A stretch of 33,393 bases of DNA from positions 1 through 33,393 of the forward strand of contig NZ_QKWJ01000081.1 in NCBI RefSeq assembly GCF_003353055.1, written 5' to 3'. This document shows, in pieces, positions 1 through 7,631 of the stretch. The stretch comes from Cupriavidus lacunae (GTDB lineage: Bacteria; Pseudomonadota; Gammaproteobacteria; Burkholderiales; Burkholderiaceae). Made by a program: the position numbers and the translations under genes. The stretch's first letter is position 1; each line of letters begins with the position of its first letter. The notes beneath the pieces are model-generated. The model worked only from the letters and a program-made list of their open reading frames with translations. It was not told the DNA's origin and did no database searches.

Positions 1-372
1 AAATGCGACAGTAAACGCGAGACTTAGAGAGTTTACAAGTGCCGCTTCAACTCGTTGAAAGTAAACGCTTTTCCTGGGCGCTCTGGTCGCTTTGGAAGGT
101 CAGAGATGTGTAAAACCGCATGCTCTAAGTCGCTTCCCGACCCTGCCGATCATTCACGCATTACTTACCGAATGTCTGAGCGACGGTTCTAAGCAGACAT
201 CCTGTTTGCATCGTGATGGTCGTTCGACGCCGACGGATCCTTCCATCGCTACCCAATTGTGAGTTGTCGCCGTCGTCCTTGCAGCGGAGACTCAGTATCG
301 ACGTCAACGCCGTCAAGTGAGTCTGCGATGCAGTGACGCTGCGGTCCAGTCCGCGAAGAGACTCGGATCTTC
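1..372. other. Intergenic region upstream of the first catabolic operon
   Basis: I see no convincing gene here. Short open frames exist on both strands, but they have no ribosome binding site and no recognisable protein. The stretch at about 9-66 repeats the word GTAAAC directly and once inverted. The functional part appears to start at 373, where the promoter module of the first operon begins. Confidence 0.4.
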
Positions 373-444
373 CATGACTAGAAGTCATGCTGGCGGAGAA
401 AAGATCGTTTTTGATATGAAGGCTTGTCCCATAGAGTTACCCCA
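373..444 (+). promoter_or_regulatory. LysR-type operator/promoter module, copy 1
   Basis: Positions 373-389 form a palindrome, CATGACT-AGA-AGTCATG, which contains a T-N11-A LysR box (375-387). It is followed by GCGGAGAA-AAGATCG (394-407) and a TAGAGT -10-like hexamer (432-437). The 72-bp block aligns without gaps to 11029-11100 with 51 identical positions. If transcription starts about 7 nt after the -10, near 444, the palindrome centre lies at about -63. That is the usual place for a LysR recognition site, and the GCGGAGAA block then falls in the activation-site region next to a poor -35. The match to the LysR-divergent promoter suggests that the same regulator binds both. The operator role is inferred; the similarity is seen directly. 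Confidence 0.75.
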
Positions 445-549
445 TGTCAGGCGCGGTTCCATAGCGAATCGCTGCTGTAGGTGTCAACTCCATGGGCGGC
501 TTGCGACTCACAGTGCCGCCTCACTTTCCAGCATCAACACAGAGGAACA

Positions 550-1107
550 ATGATGGCTGCATTGCCAAAGACGCACTTTCGTCACACCGGCATCTATGCG
601 TTCGACCCGGACTTGGTGGCCCGCTTCTACTCGCGCTGGTTCGGCTTGGTAGTGTCGGACGTCGGCATCTCGAAGGCGGGACACCAAGTCATCTTTATGA
701 CCGGTGATCCTGAAGAGCATCACCAGATCGTATTCGCCAGCGGCCGCAAGCCGGAGTGGCCTGGGGCCAACCAGTTGTCCTTTACAGTTGAGAACTTGTC
801 GGACCTGAAGCGGCTCGCCATTGCCTTCCATGAGGCAGGCGTACCTATCCTTCAACAAAAGGACCACGGCAACACGTGGAGTGTCTATGTTGCCGACCCG
901 GAAGGCAATCGCATTGAGGTCTACACGCCGACAGGATGGTACGTGAGTCAGCCGACTTGGTGGGAACTCGACCTTCTCAGTGAATCCGAGGAAGCAATCC
1001 GGGACCGCACGCAAGCTTCTGTACAGGCTCAACCGGGCTTCATGACGCGCGAGGAGTGGATGGGTCACATCCAGGCGCGCATCGAAGCCCAGCGCGCTGC
1101 CGCCTGA
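550..1107 (+). CDS. VOC-superfamily protein, extradiol-dioxygenase-like
   Basis: This 185-residue single-module VOC protein is the first gene after the promoter. ATG 550 is chosen over upstream starts because AGAGGA lies just before it and the VOC fold begins at once. His12 (RHTGIY) and Glu123 (DPEGNRIEVY) sit where type I extradiol dioxygenases hold two of their Fe(II) ligands. The middle ligand position, normally His in a motif like NHFMLEV, reads NQLSFTV, so it is Gln75 here. The C-terminal tail (GWYVSQP, later PGFMTREEW) resembles proteins often annotated as catechol 2,3-dioxygenase-like. Its context with a hydrolase, hydratase and aldolase fits ring cleavage, but the missing His leaves a non-dioxygenase VOC role open, such as an isomerase or lyase. 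The VOC fold is certain; the reaction is not. Confidence 0.8.
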   Translation: MMAALPKTHFRHTGIYAFDPDLVARFYSRWFGLVVSDVGISKAGHQVIFMTGDPEEHHQIVFASGRKPEWPGANQLSFTVENLSDLKRLAIAFHEAGVPILQQKDHGNTWSVYVADPEGNRIEVYTPTGWYVSQPTWWELDLLSESEEAIRDRTQASVQAQPGFMTREEWMGHIQARIEAQRAAA

Positions 1108-1173
1108 GAGACCGCACCCCGTCTTGTATCTGCTTGGCAGACCAAGAGGGCACAGGAGAAAGGACCAAATCGC

Positions 1174-1521
1174 GTGTCCGCCGCCGACAGATTTCGGTGG
1201 CAATGCAGCGGGGCCGACATATTTGTCGCGTTCTATGGCATGCGGTGGCCGATGCTTGCAGAGGCGTGGCGCCAGCGTGAAGCTCCGGATGGCGGCGGCT
1301 ACAATCCCGCGCTTCGGCTCGTGGGGTGCGAAGGCCTGCTTGACGGCCTTGTGGCCCTGTTTACGCCGAAGAGCGGCTTCGCCTTGAACACCACGCGCGC
1401 GGGGCAGCACCATCTACATTGCGGAGTCGCGAGTTCTATGTTGGTCAACGATCACCTGGAGCGTGCACGTGCATGCTCAGCTCAAGACAGCGGGCTGCCG
1501 GCGCACACGCATGCCGTGTGA
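1174..1521 (+). CDS. Possible small hypothetical protein or gene remnant
   Basis: This open frame of 115 codons starts at GTG 1174 behind a purine-rich GGAGAAAGGA. It fills much of the 432-bp gap between the VOC and hydrolase genes. I do not recognise the protein, which shows no signal peptide, membrane segment or known motif and has an unusual His/Ala/Arg-rich composition. It could be a decayed gene, or untranslated spacer in an otherwise compact operon. Confidence 0.2.
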   Translation: MSAADRFRWQCSGADIFVAFYGMRWPMLAEAWRQREAPDGGGYNPALRLVGCEGLLDGLVALFTPKSGFALNTTRAGQHHLHCGVASSMLVNDHLERARACSAQDSGLPAHTHAV

Positions 1522-1539
1522 CCAATTGGAGGAGAACCC

Positions 1540-2415
1540 ATGGACCTTACAACGAACAGGATCCCGAGCATCTGGCAACGGCTGTTTACTACAACGCACC
1601 GACTGGGCTGGGTGAACGCCGCTGGCGTACATACACGTTATCTTGAAGCGGGGCCGGCGGACGCTCCCGTCGTCGTCATGCTACACGGCACGGCCGGCAG
1701 CCTGGAGAACTTCTGCGCCAATGTTGCGGCCTACGCTCGGTACTTCCGCGTCGTCGCCATTGACATGCTCGGCTGCGGCCTGACCGACAAGCCCGATCAC
1801 GACTATCTGATCAGCGACTATGCCGAGCATGTTCGCGCGACGATGGACGCATTGGACATCGACCGCGCGGCGGTCGTGGGGGTGTCGTTGGGATCGTGGG
1901 TCGGCGCAGCGTTGGCGCTGGCGTACCCGGCGCGTGTGGACAAGCTCGTCATGGTGGCGCCGGCGGGCATCATCACCGATGCCGAGGAGGAGGCCCGAGT
2001 TGCCGAAGGAGTCCGCAAGCGCAGGCTGACCGCGTCCGCCGACCCCACCTGGGAAACGGTCCATGCTGCCATGAAGGGCCTCGTCATTGATCCCGCTACG
2101 CTGTCGGACGATCTGGTGGCGATTCGATTGGCGATCTATCGCGATCCCCGCATGAATGCGGCCATGCCGCACCTGCTTGCTTTTTCCCTTGGGGGCCAGG
2201 CGTTGAGCGAGGCGCAGTGGCGCTCGCTATCGCTTCCGATCCAGGTCTTCGCGGCGATCGATGCTCCAAACATGTTTCTGTCAAATGCATACGCGATTGC
2301 CCGTACCGTGCCGAACGCGGATCTCGTTGAGCTGCATGGCTGCGACCACTGGGCACAGTACGAACAGCCAGACGCATTCAACGAAGCCAGTATCAGCTTT
2401 TTGCGACGCCCCTGA
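1540..2415 (+). CDS. Alpha/beta-hydrolase, meta-cleavage C-C hydrolase type
   Basis: The 291-residue alpha/beta-hydrolase resembles MhpC/BphD-type enzymes, which hydrolyse the C-C bond of ring-cleavage products to a hydroxydienoate and an acid. A strong GGAGGAG sits just before ATG 1540. The oxyanion motif LHGTAGS is near residue 48. The nucleophile elbow is GVSLGS with Ser116, the acid is likely Asp241, and the catalytic His270 lies in GCDHWAQYEQP, so the triad is complete. The length is normal for the family. Only 12 bp separate it from the next gene, a related hydrolase without a triad. A plain esterase role cannot be excluded, but the operon points to a C-C hydrolase. Confidence 0.85.
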   Translation: MDLTTNRIPSIWQRLFTTTHRLGWVNAAGVHTRYLEAGPADAPVVVMLHGTAGSLENFCANVAAYARYFRVVAIDMLGCGLTDKPDHDYLISDYAEHVRATMDALDIDRAAVVGVSLGSWVGAALALAYPARVDKLVMVAPAGIITDAEEEARVAEGVRKRRLTASADPTWETVHAAMKGLVIDPATLSDDLVAIRLAIYRDPRMNAAMPHLLAFSLGGQALSEAQWRSLSLPIQVFAAIDAPNMFLSNAYAIARTVPNADLVELHGCDHWAQYEQPDAFNEASISFLRRP

Positions 2416-2427
2416 AGGAGAGTTGCG

Positions 2428-3264
2428 ATGACTATGACACGCGAAGCGACTGGCCGATTTGTGCAAGCCGGGAATGTCAGGATCCACTACCACGAAGCCG
2501 GCGAGGGGCCTGTGCTGTTGTGCATTCATGGCGGTGCGCCGGGCGCCTTCGGTTGGGGCAACTTCGGCAGGAACCTCCCGGCACTTTCCCAGCATTTCAG
2601 GACTCTCATTGTCGATTTGCCAGGCTACGGTCTGTCCGACAAGCCACAAATCGAAGGCCCACGGACCTCGTTCTATGCCCGTTCCTTCAGGGATATGTTA
2701 GATGCCCTAAATATTCGGCATGCGCATCTGCTAGGGATGGCGACTGGCGGCTCCGTGGCGCTAAAGATGGCACTGGACTATCCGGAGCACGTAGGGAAGC
2801 TTGTTGTCGTGAATTCGCCAGGCGGCCTGTCCCTGTTCCAGGTCGGCACGCCGCGGCCGGCTTCTCACAACTACTATTCAGGTGAAGGGCCCAGCATGGA
2901 GCGCATCCGTGCCAACCTTGAGCGCACCGTCTACGACAAATCTCTTATCACCGATGACATCGTACGCGAGCGCTACGAGGCCAGCATCGATCCGGCCTTC
3001 ATGGCTCAAGCTCCTGAAGGTAAAGGCGGGGCTTCCGGGAACACCATCGAACCGCTTTGGCAGGACCTGCATCACATCCAGGCTGATACGTTAGTGATCT
3101 GGGGGCGCGACAACCAGACCCTCAACTACGATCATGCCCTGTTCATGCTCAGTCGCATTCCCAACTCGCGCGTGCACATCCATGGCAAGTGTGGCCTTTG
3201 GGTGCCCTTTGAGAAAGCCGATGAGTTCAACCGAAACGTCGTTAGCTTCCTGTCCGTGCAATAG
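2428..3264 (+). CDS. MhpC/BphD-like hydrolase homologue lacking the catalytic triad
   Basis: The 278 residues align along their length with MhpC-type C-C hydrolases, including the IHGGAPGAFGWGNF oxyanion region and HVGKLVVVNSPGG. The three catalytic positions are all changed. The elbow expected as GNSMGG reads GMATGG, giving Ala105 for Ser. The acid motif expected as WGRxD reads WGRDN, giving Asn229. The motif expected as CGHWAQ reads CGLWVP, giving Leu257 for His. The frame is otherwise intact and in good operon position, with GGAGAG before ATG 2428. This looks like a pseudo-enzyme kept for binding or partner function, or one with a different chemistry that needs no Ser-His-Asp. It probably arose by duplication or joint acquisition with its active neighbour upstream. 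Confidence 0.88.
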   Translation: MTMTREATGRFVQAGNVRIHYHEAGEGPVLLCIHGGAPGAFGWGNFGRNLPALSQHFRTLIVDLPGYGLSDKPQIEGPRTSFYARSFRDMLDALNIRHAHLLGMATGGSVALKMALDYPEHVGKLVVVNSPGGLSLFQVGTPRPASHNYYSGEGPSMERIRANLERTVYDKSLITDDIVRERYEASIDPAFMAQAPEGKGGASGNTIEPLWQDLHHIQADTLVIWGRDNQTLNYDHALFMLSRIPNSRVHIHGKCGLWVPFEKADEFNRNVVSFLSVQ

Positions 3265-3289
3265 GTCGCAACATCATCCACGACAGATT

Positions 3290-4294
3290 ATGAAAACTAG
3301 CCGATTTCCAATACTCCTGCGTTCGATCCGCGCTGCCTGGGCAAAGCGGGGCGCTCCTCTCGCAGCGGCTGCACTGGCGGCATCGGTTGCGTCGCCATCT
3401 ATGGCTCAATATCCCGAGACAATCAAGCTGCTGGTCGGCTACCAGGCCGGCGGCGGCGCTGACACGGTCGCCCGTGCATTGGCTTATAGCTTGCAGAGGA
3501 AGCTAAAAACGACCGTAATCGTGCTGAACAAGCCTGGCGCGGCGGGCGCGTTAGCAGCGCAGGCGTTGAAGCTGGCGCCGGCCGACGGTACTACCTTCAT
3601 GCTGACCTCTGACCAGTTCCTGATCACGCCAATGACTTTGAAGGCGACTGGTTATGACGCGATGCGCGATTTCCAGCCCGTCGCCGGCCTTAGCTCGTTT
3701 GACATGTGCTTCGCTGTCAATACGAAACTGGTTGCCGCCCGAACGCTCAAGGAATATTTGGCGGAAGCCGCAAAGGACGCGCGTCTTACCACTTACGGCG
3801 TGCCGGCAATGGGTTCGCTGCCTCACTTCTACGGCTACGTGATCGGCAAGCACGGTGGACTAGATTTCCGCGCGGTACCGTATAAGGGCGGCGCACCCAT
3901 GGTGATAGATCTGGCCGCTGGCTTCGTCCCTGCTGCGGTGGGTCCGTGCCGCGAAATGATGGAGCAATACAGGGCCGGCAAGGTCCGCTTGCTCGCGGCC
4001 GTGCAAAAGGTCGGTTGGGCCCCGGAGGTGCCGACGATGGCCGCCAGCGGCATCGATGTGGGCCCTTCGAACTGGCAAGCCGTGTTTGCATCGTCAAAGG
4101 TGCCGGCTGCCCAGATCGAAACGATGCAGAACGCCATCCGTGACGCCCTAGCCGAGCCTGCCGTGCGCGACCTCATCACTGCAGCCGGCTTCGTGCCTCG
4201 CTACATTCCCGCTAAGGAACTGCGCGGCTTGGCTGGGGAGGCGACCACGTTCTGGTCTAAACAAATCCGCGAGTCAAAGTACGAGCCCCAGTGA
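3290..4294 (+). CDS. Bug/TctC-family tripartite tricarboxylate receptor
   Basis: This periplasmic solute-binding protein of the Bug family has 334 residues. ATG 3290 is chosen because it opens a classical signal peptide: basic residues, an Ala-rich core, then cleavage near SPSMAQ|YPETI. Longer in-frame starts would run into the hydrolase gene. The mature part has the family pattern IKLLVGYQAGGGADTVARALA, the NKPGAAGALAAQALK block and the late SNWQAVFASSKVPA segment. Bug proteins bind carboxylates and are very numerous in Burkholderiales, often without TctA/TctB permease genes beside them, as here. The ligand is probably the pathway substrate or a related acid, inferred from the operon only. 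Confidence 0.9.
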   Translation: MKTSRFPILLRSIRAAWAKRGAPLAAAALAASVASPSMAQYPETIKLLVGYQAGGGADTVARALAYSLQRKLKTTVIVLNKPGAAGALAAQALKLAPADGTTFMLTSDQFLITPMTLKATGYDAMRDFQPVAGLSSFDMCFAVNTKLVAARTLKEYLAEAAKDARLTTYGVPAMGSLPHFYGYVIGKHGGLDFRAVPYKGGAPMVIDLAAGFVPAAVGPCREMMEQYRAGKVRLLAAVQKVGWAPEVPTMAASGIDVGPSNWQAVFASSKVPAAQIETMQNAIRDALAEPAVRDLITAAGFVPRYIPAKELRGLAGEATTFWSKQIRESKYEPQ

Positions 4295-4319
4295 CACCTT
4301 GCAGCTATAGACAGAGAAG

Positions 4320-5702
4320 ATGATGCGACTAATTGACCAGATCGTTGACCACGCCCTCAACACGAAGTTCGAGTCATTCGATACTGAGACTGTCGAGGCC
4401 GCACGGTTGCGGCTTATCGATGCGATCGGATGCACTGTTGGTGGTGTAGAAGCCCCGGGAAACCAAGCGTTGCTGGACTTGGTACGGAGCTGGGGCGGCG
4501 CGTCGCAGGCTACAATTATTTCGCATGGCGACCGCGTGCCGTTGCAGCACGCGGCCATGATGAATTCGGTTATGTGCCGTTCGTTCGACTTCGAGGTGAC
4601 CGGGCCGGAGGCCGAAGGCGTCAACGCTGGGAAGATGGTGGGCCATGTGTGTAGCACCACGGAACCAACAGCGCTGTCCGTTGCGGAATTTACGCGGGCT
4701 TCCGGCAAAGAACTGCTCGCGGCGGTGATCCTGGGCGGCGACATCGGTGCGCGTATGGCGGTCGCGGACCAGTTCGATTTCAATAAGTGCTTCGAGGTAT
4801 GCGGCACCGCCAACGCCTTCGGCGCCACGGCGCTGGTCGGCCGGCTGATGGGCGCCAACCATGACCAGTTGGTCAATGCCTTCGGCATCCTGCTGCACCT
4901 CATGGCCGGTTCGTTCCAGTCGCTGTGGGATGGCGTCGACAGTTTCAAATTGCCCGGCGCCATGGCGGCCAGCAATTCCGTGATCGCCGTGGAGATGGCG
5001 ATGCGGGGGTTCAAGGGTGTCAAGGATCCTCTGATGAGCCCACAGGGGTATTTTGCGCTCTACGGTAATAAGCCGTGTCCCGAGAACGCCGTTGCGGACC
5101 TGGGGCGCCTCTATTACGTCAAGGGCATGCACAAGCTGCACCCCTCCTGCTACGGCAACCACAACCCCATCGAAAGCGCTCTTGAGATAGTTCGGACGAA
5201 TGTCTTTGATGTGCAGGATATCGACGAAGTCATCCTCGAAGTCCCACCGCATCGCGTTAACATGTTCCTCAATCAGCCAGTTCAACAGGGCGACGCGCAG
5301 CCTCGGCTGCTCTTCAGCATTCCATACGCCATCGCGAATGTACTGATGCGGCGCGAAGTGCGCATCGAGCATTACACCGAAGAGAACCTGCATGTGCCGG
5401 AGCTCCTGGAACTCACCCAACGGGTTCGCCTTGCGCCTAGCGATGAACTGTCGGGCAACCAGCACAGCCGTCTCGTGGTCACGCTCCGCGATGGCCGACG
5501 GCTTTCGGAAAGTCGTCTGACGATGCCGCTTGGCTGGGCCGACAATCCCGTTGAGGCCCACCTCGTGCGCCAGAAGTACTGGAGGAATATGGAGTTCGCG
5601 GGAACTGTCGGCCCCGAGCGGGCGGCTCAGGCGCTCGCGATGTTGGATAACCTGGAGAACGTCGAAGACGTCTCTCCTCTGGCTGCTAGCTTGGTTCGAT
5701 AA
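4320..5702 (+). CDS. MmgE/PrpD family protein
   Basis: The 460-residue MmgE/PrpD-family protein starts at ATG 4320 behind ACAGAGAAG and lies 25 bp after the receptor gene. The family includes 2-methylcitrate dehydratase, cis-aconitate decarboxylase and epimerases. Recognisable parts are the N-terminal helical segment RLRLIDAIGCTVGGVEAPG, the GTANAFGATALVGRLMG block and the KLHPSCYGNHNPIESAL segment near residue 275. Members in Burkholderiales catabolic clusters commonly sit next to Bug receptors, as here on both sides. It likely acts on a carboxylic acid by dehydration, isomerisation or decarboxylation. Which reaction it performs in this pathway cannot be decided from sequence. Confidence 0.87.
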   Translation: MMRLIDQIVDHALNTKFESFDTETVEAARLRLIDAIGCTVGGVEAPGNQALLDLVRSWGGASQATIISHGDRVPLQHAAMMNSVMCRSFDFEVTGPEAEGVNAGKMVGHVCSTTEPTALSVAEFTRASGKELLAAVILGGDIGARMAVADQFDFNKCFEVCGTANAFGATALVGRLMGANHDQLVNAFGILLHLMAGSFQSLWDGVDSFKLPGAMAASNSVIAVEMAMRGFKGVKDPLMSPQGYFALYGNKPCPENAVADLGRLYYVKGMHKLHPSCYGNHNPIESALEIVRTNVFDVQDIDEVILEVPPHRVNMFLNQPVQQGDAQPRLLFSIPYAIANVLMRREVRIEHYTEENLHVPELLELTQRVRLAPSDELSGNQHSRLVVTLRDGRRLSESRLTMPLGWADNPVEAHLVRQKYWRNMEFAGTVGPERAAQALAMLDNLENVEDVSPLAASLVR

Positions 5703-5802
5703 GCGGGCCATAGTCCTGGCGCCGGTGACATGCGAGTCATCGGTGCCGCCAGTTGCTCGTAGCGAGCCCCAGTTGACCTTGACCTAATCTAGCAGGACTA
5801 CC

Positions 5803-6780
5803 GTGATCGACACCATCCGCCGCCGCAGCGGCCAGCTCCTATCCTTTGCCTTGCTGAGCCTGCCGTTTTCGACACAGTCAGTGGCGCAGGGTTATCCAAA
5901 CAAGCCCATCACAATCGTCGTGCCTTATCCGGCGGGGTCGCCGCCGGACGCACTCGCCCGGCTCCTCGCCAAAGATCTGCATGATGCGGTCAAGCAGACC
6001 GTCATCGTGGAAAACAAGCCTGGGGCCAGCGGCATGATTGGTGCCAAGGCGGTGGCTAGCGCCGCTGCGGACGGATCGACGCTGCTAATGCACACGCCCG
6101 CTTGGCCAGCGGCAAAGATCTTCATGAAGAAGCCCATTGTGCCGGTGCCGGAGGGGCTGGAGCCGGTCACCCTCGTGGCCGAGGGGCGCTTTGCGCTGAC
6201 GGCGGCCGGCTCGTTGCCGGCAAAAAACTTCAACGAGATGGTGAGTTACGCCAAGGCGAATCCGGGCCGTTTGAATTTCGCCACCACAGGAGGGGGCGAC
6301 TCGCTGTTGTACTTTCACCTGATGCTTAAGCAGAAGGGCATCCGTATCGAGCCAATACAGTACAAGGGCTCGGCGGAATACGCGCCAGCACTGATTAACA
6401 ACGACGCGCAACTGGCCTTCACGCCAGAGTACAGCATGTTGCCGCTGGTCAAGGATGGCAAGCTCAAGGTATTGGCTGTGACCGGAGACAAGCGTTCGAC
6501 TGTCTACCCTGACGTGCCGACCTTCAAGGAACTGGGCCTGCCTGGTATCCGCAACAATTGGATGGGGATCTTTGCACCCCCAGGAACGCCAGCTTCGTTG
6601 ATTAGCAAGCTCAATGCGGATCTGACGGCGATTATCAAGTCACCAGAGGTGTCCAGGCGCATACAGGCGATCTACTTCGAACCCGTCGGATCAAGCGCGC
6701 AAGAGCTTCGCAAGCGCGTCGACACAGAGATCTCGGAATGGTCTGCATTGGCCCGAGACGTGGGAATCGTTGCCCAGTGA
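5803..6780 (+). CDS. Second Bug/TctC-family receptor
   Basis: This Bug-family periplasmic receptor has 325 residues. It starts at GTG 5803 with AGCAGGA upstream. The signal peptide is evident (basic start, LLSFALLSLPF core, cleavage near SVAQ|GYPNKP). The mature protein shows ITIVVPYPAGSPPDALARLLA, ENKPGASGMIGAKAVA and the C-terminal NWMGIFAPPGTPASLI block. It differs clearly from the receptor at 3290, so it is not a recent tandem copy and may bind a different acid. About 100 bp separate it from the MmgE/PrpD gene and 39 bp from the hydratase. No permease subunits are nearby. Confidence 0.9.
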   Translation: MIDTIRRRSGQLLSFALLSLPFSTQSVAQGYPNKPITIVVPYPAGSPPDALARLLAKDLHDAVKQTVIVENKPGASGMIGAKAVASAAADGSTLLMHTPAWPAAKIFMKKPIVPVPEGLEPVTLVAEGRFALTAAGSLPAKNFNEMVSYAKANPGRLNFATTGGGDSLLYFHLMLKQKGIRIEPIQYKGSAEYAPALINNDAQLAFTPEYSMLPLVKDGKLKVLAVTGDKRSTVYPDVPTFKELGLPGIRNNWMGIFAPPGTPASLISKLNADLTAIIKSPEVSRRIQAIYFEPVGSSAQELRKRVDTEISEWSALARDVGIVAQ

Positions 6781-6819
6781 CCGGCAGGTTGCCAGATATC
6801 ACTATTCGTAACCCCAATC

Positions 6820-7623
6820 ATGCTTTCTCAAGACATTATTGTGACGCTGGCGCGCCAGCTCTACGACGCGCGCAAAACGCGCACTCAGTTGCGGCAATTC
6901 TCCGCGCAGTACCCGCAGATGACAATCGACGACGGGTATGCCATTCAAAGGGAATGGGTGAGCCTTGAGGTTGCTGATGGCCGTTGCGTCAAGGGTCGAA
7001 AGATTGGACTGACCTCGCGTGCCATGCAGTTGTCCAGCCAGATCAGCGAACCAGATTTTGCTCCGCTGATGGACGATATGTTCTTCGAGCAGGGCAGCGA
7101 ACTGCCGACCGAGCGGTTCATTGCGCCCCGCGTAGAGGTGGAGTTGGCCTTCGTCTTGGGGCGGCCATTGAAAGGCCCGGGCGTCACCCTGTTCGACGTG
7201 CTGTCGGCCACCGATTACGTTACGCCGGCGGTCGAGATCATCGATTCCCGCATCGAGCAGTTCGACCGCGAAACCAAGGCGCCGCGCAAGGTGTTTGACA
7301 CGATCAGCGACTTTGCCGCCAACGCCGGCATTGTGCTGGGCGGCCGGCCAGTGCGACCAGACGCCGTGGATCTGCGCTGGGTTGGCGCGATGCTGTTCAA
7401 GAACGGCGTTGTCGAAGAGACGGGGCTGGGCGCTGGTGTCCTCAACCATCCAGCTACAGGCGTGGCATGGCTCGCCAAGAAGATCGCGGCGCACGGTGAA
7501 GGATTGGAAGCAGGCCAGGTCATTCTCGCAGGTTCATTTACGCGGCCCACACCGGCGGCTGCCGGCGACAGCTTTCACGTTGACTATGGCCAGTTGGGCA
7601 CAGTGTCCTTCCGTTTCGCCTGA
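6820..7623 (+). CDS. hpaH: 2-oxo-hept-4-ene-1,7-dioate hydratase-like (HpaH/MhpD family)
   Basis: The 267-residue protein belongs to the 2-hydroxypentadienoate / 2-oxohept-4-ene-1,7-dioate hydratase family, which adds water to the hydroxydienoate left after ring cleavage and C-C hydrolysis. The metal-binding signature PRVEVELAFVLGRPL and the downstream PAVEIIDSRI supply the acidic ligands expected for Mg2+ or Mn2+. RKIGLTSRAMQ and SDFAANAGIVLGG are also typical. HpaH and MhpD are hard to separate by eye, and the adjacent HpaI-like aldolase favours the seven-carbon HpaH activity. It is followed after 8 bp by the aldolase, indicating one transcript. Confidence 0.9.
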   Translation: MLSQDIIVTLARQLYDARKTRTQLRQFSAQYPQMTIDDGYAIQREWVSLEVADGRCVKGRKIGLTSRAMQLSSQISEPDFAPLMDDMFFEQGSELPTERFIAPRVEVELAFVLGRPLKGPGVTLFDVLSATDYVTPAVEIIDSRIEQFDRETKAPRKVFDTISDFAANAGIVLGGRPVRPDAVDLRWVGAMLFKNGVVEETGLGAGVLNHPATGVAWLAKKIAAHGEGLEAGQVILAGSFTRPTPAAAGDSFHVDYGQLGTVSFRFA

Positions 7624-7631
7624 GGTGTGCG

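Noticed and set aside
411..439. TTGATA with a GAGTTA as a sigma-70 promoter at 17-bp spacing
   Set aside because: The -10 match is poor and TTGATA is not kept in the second copy; the conserved TAGAST box fits better as the -10.
508..1413. Minus-strand open frame of 301 codons opposite the VOC gene
   Set aside because: It is antisense to a clear VOC gene, has a composition typical of a shadow frame and no recognisable domain.
4374..5711. Minus-strand open frame of 445 codons opposite the MmgE/PrpD gene
   Set aside because: Its length comes from the GC-rich coding strand of a well-recognised gene; no protein family fits its His/Arg-rich translation.
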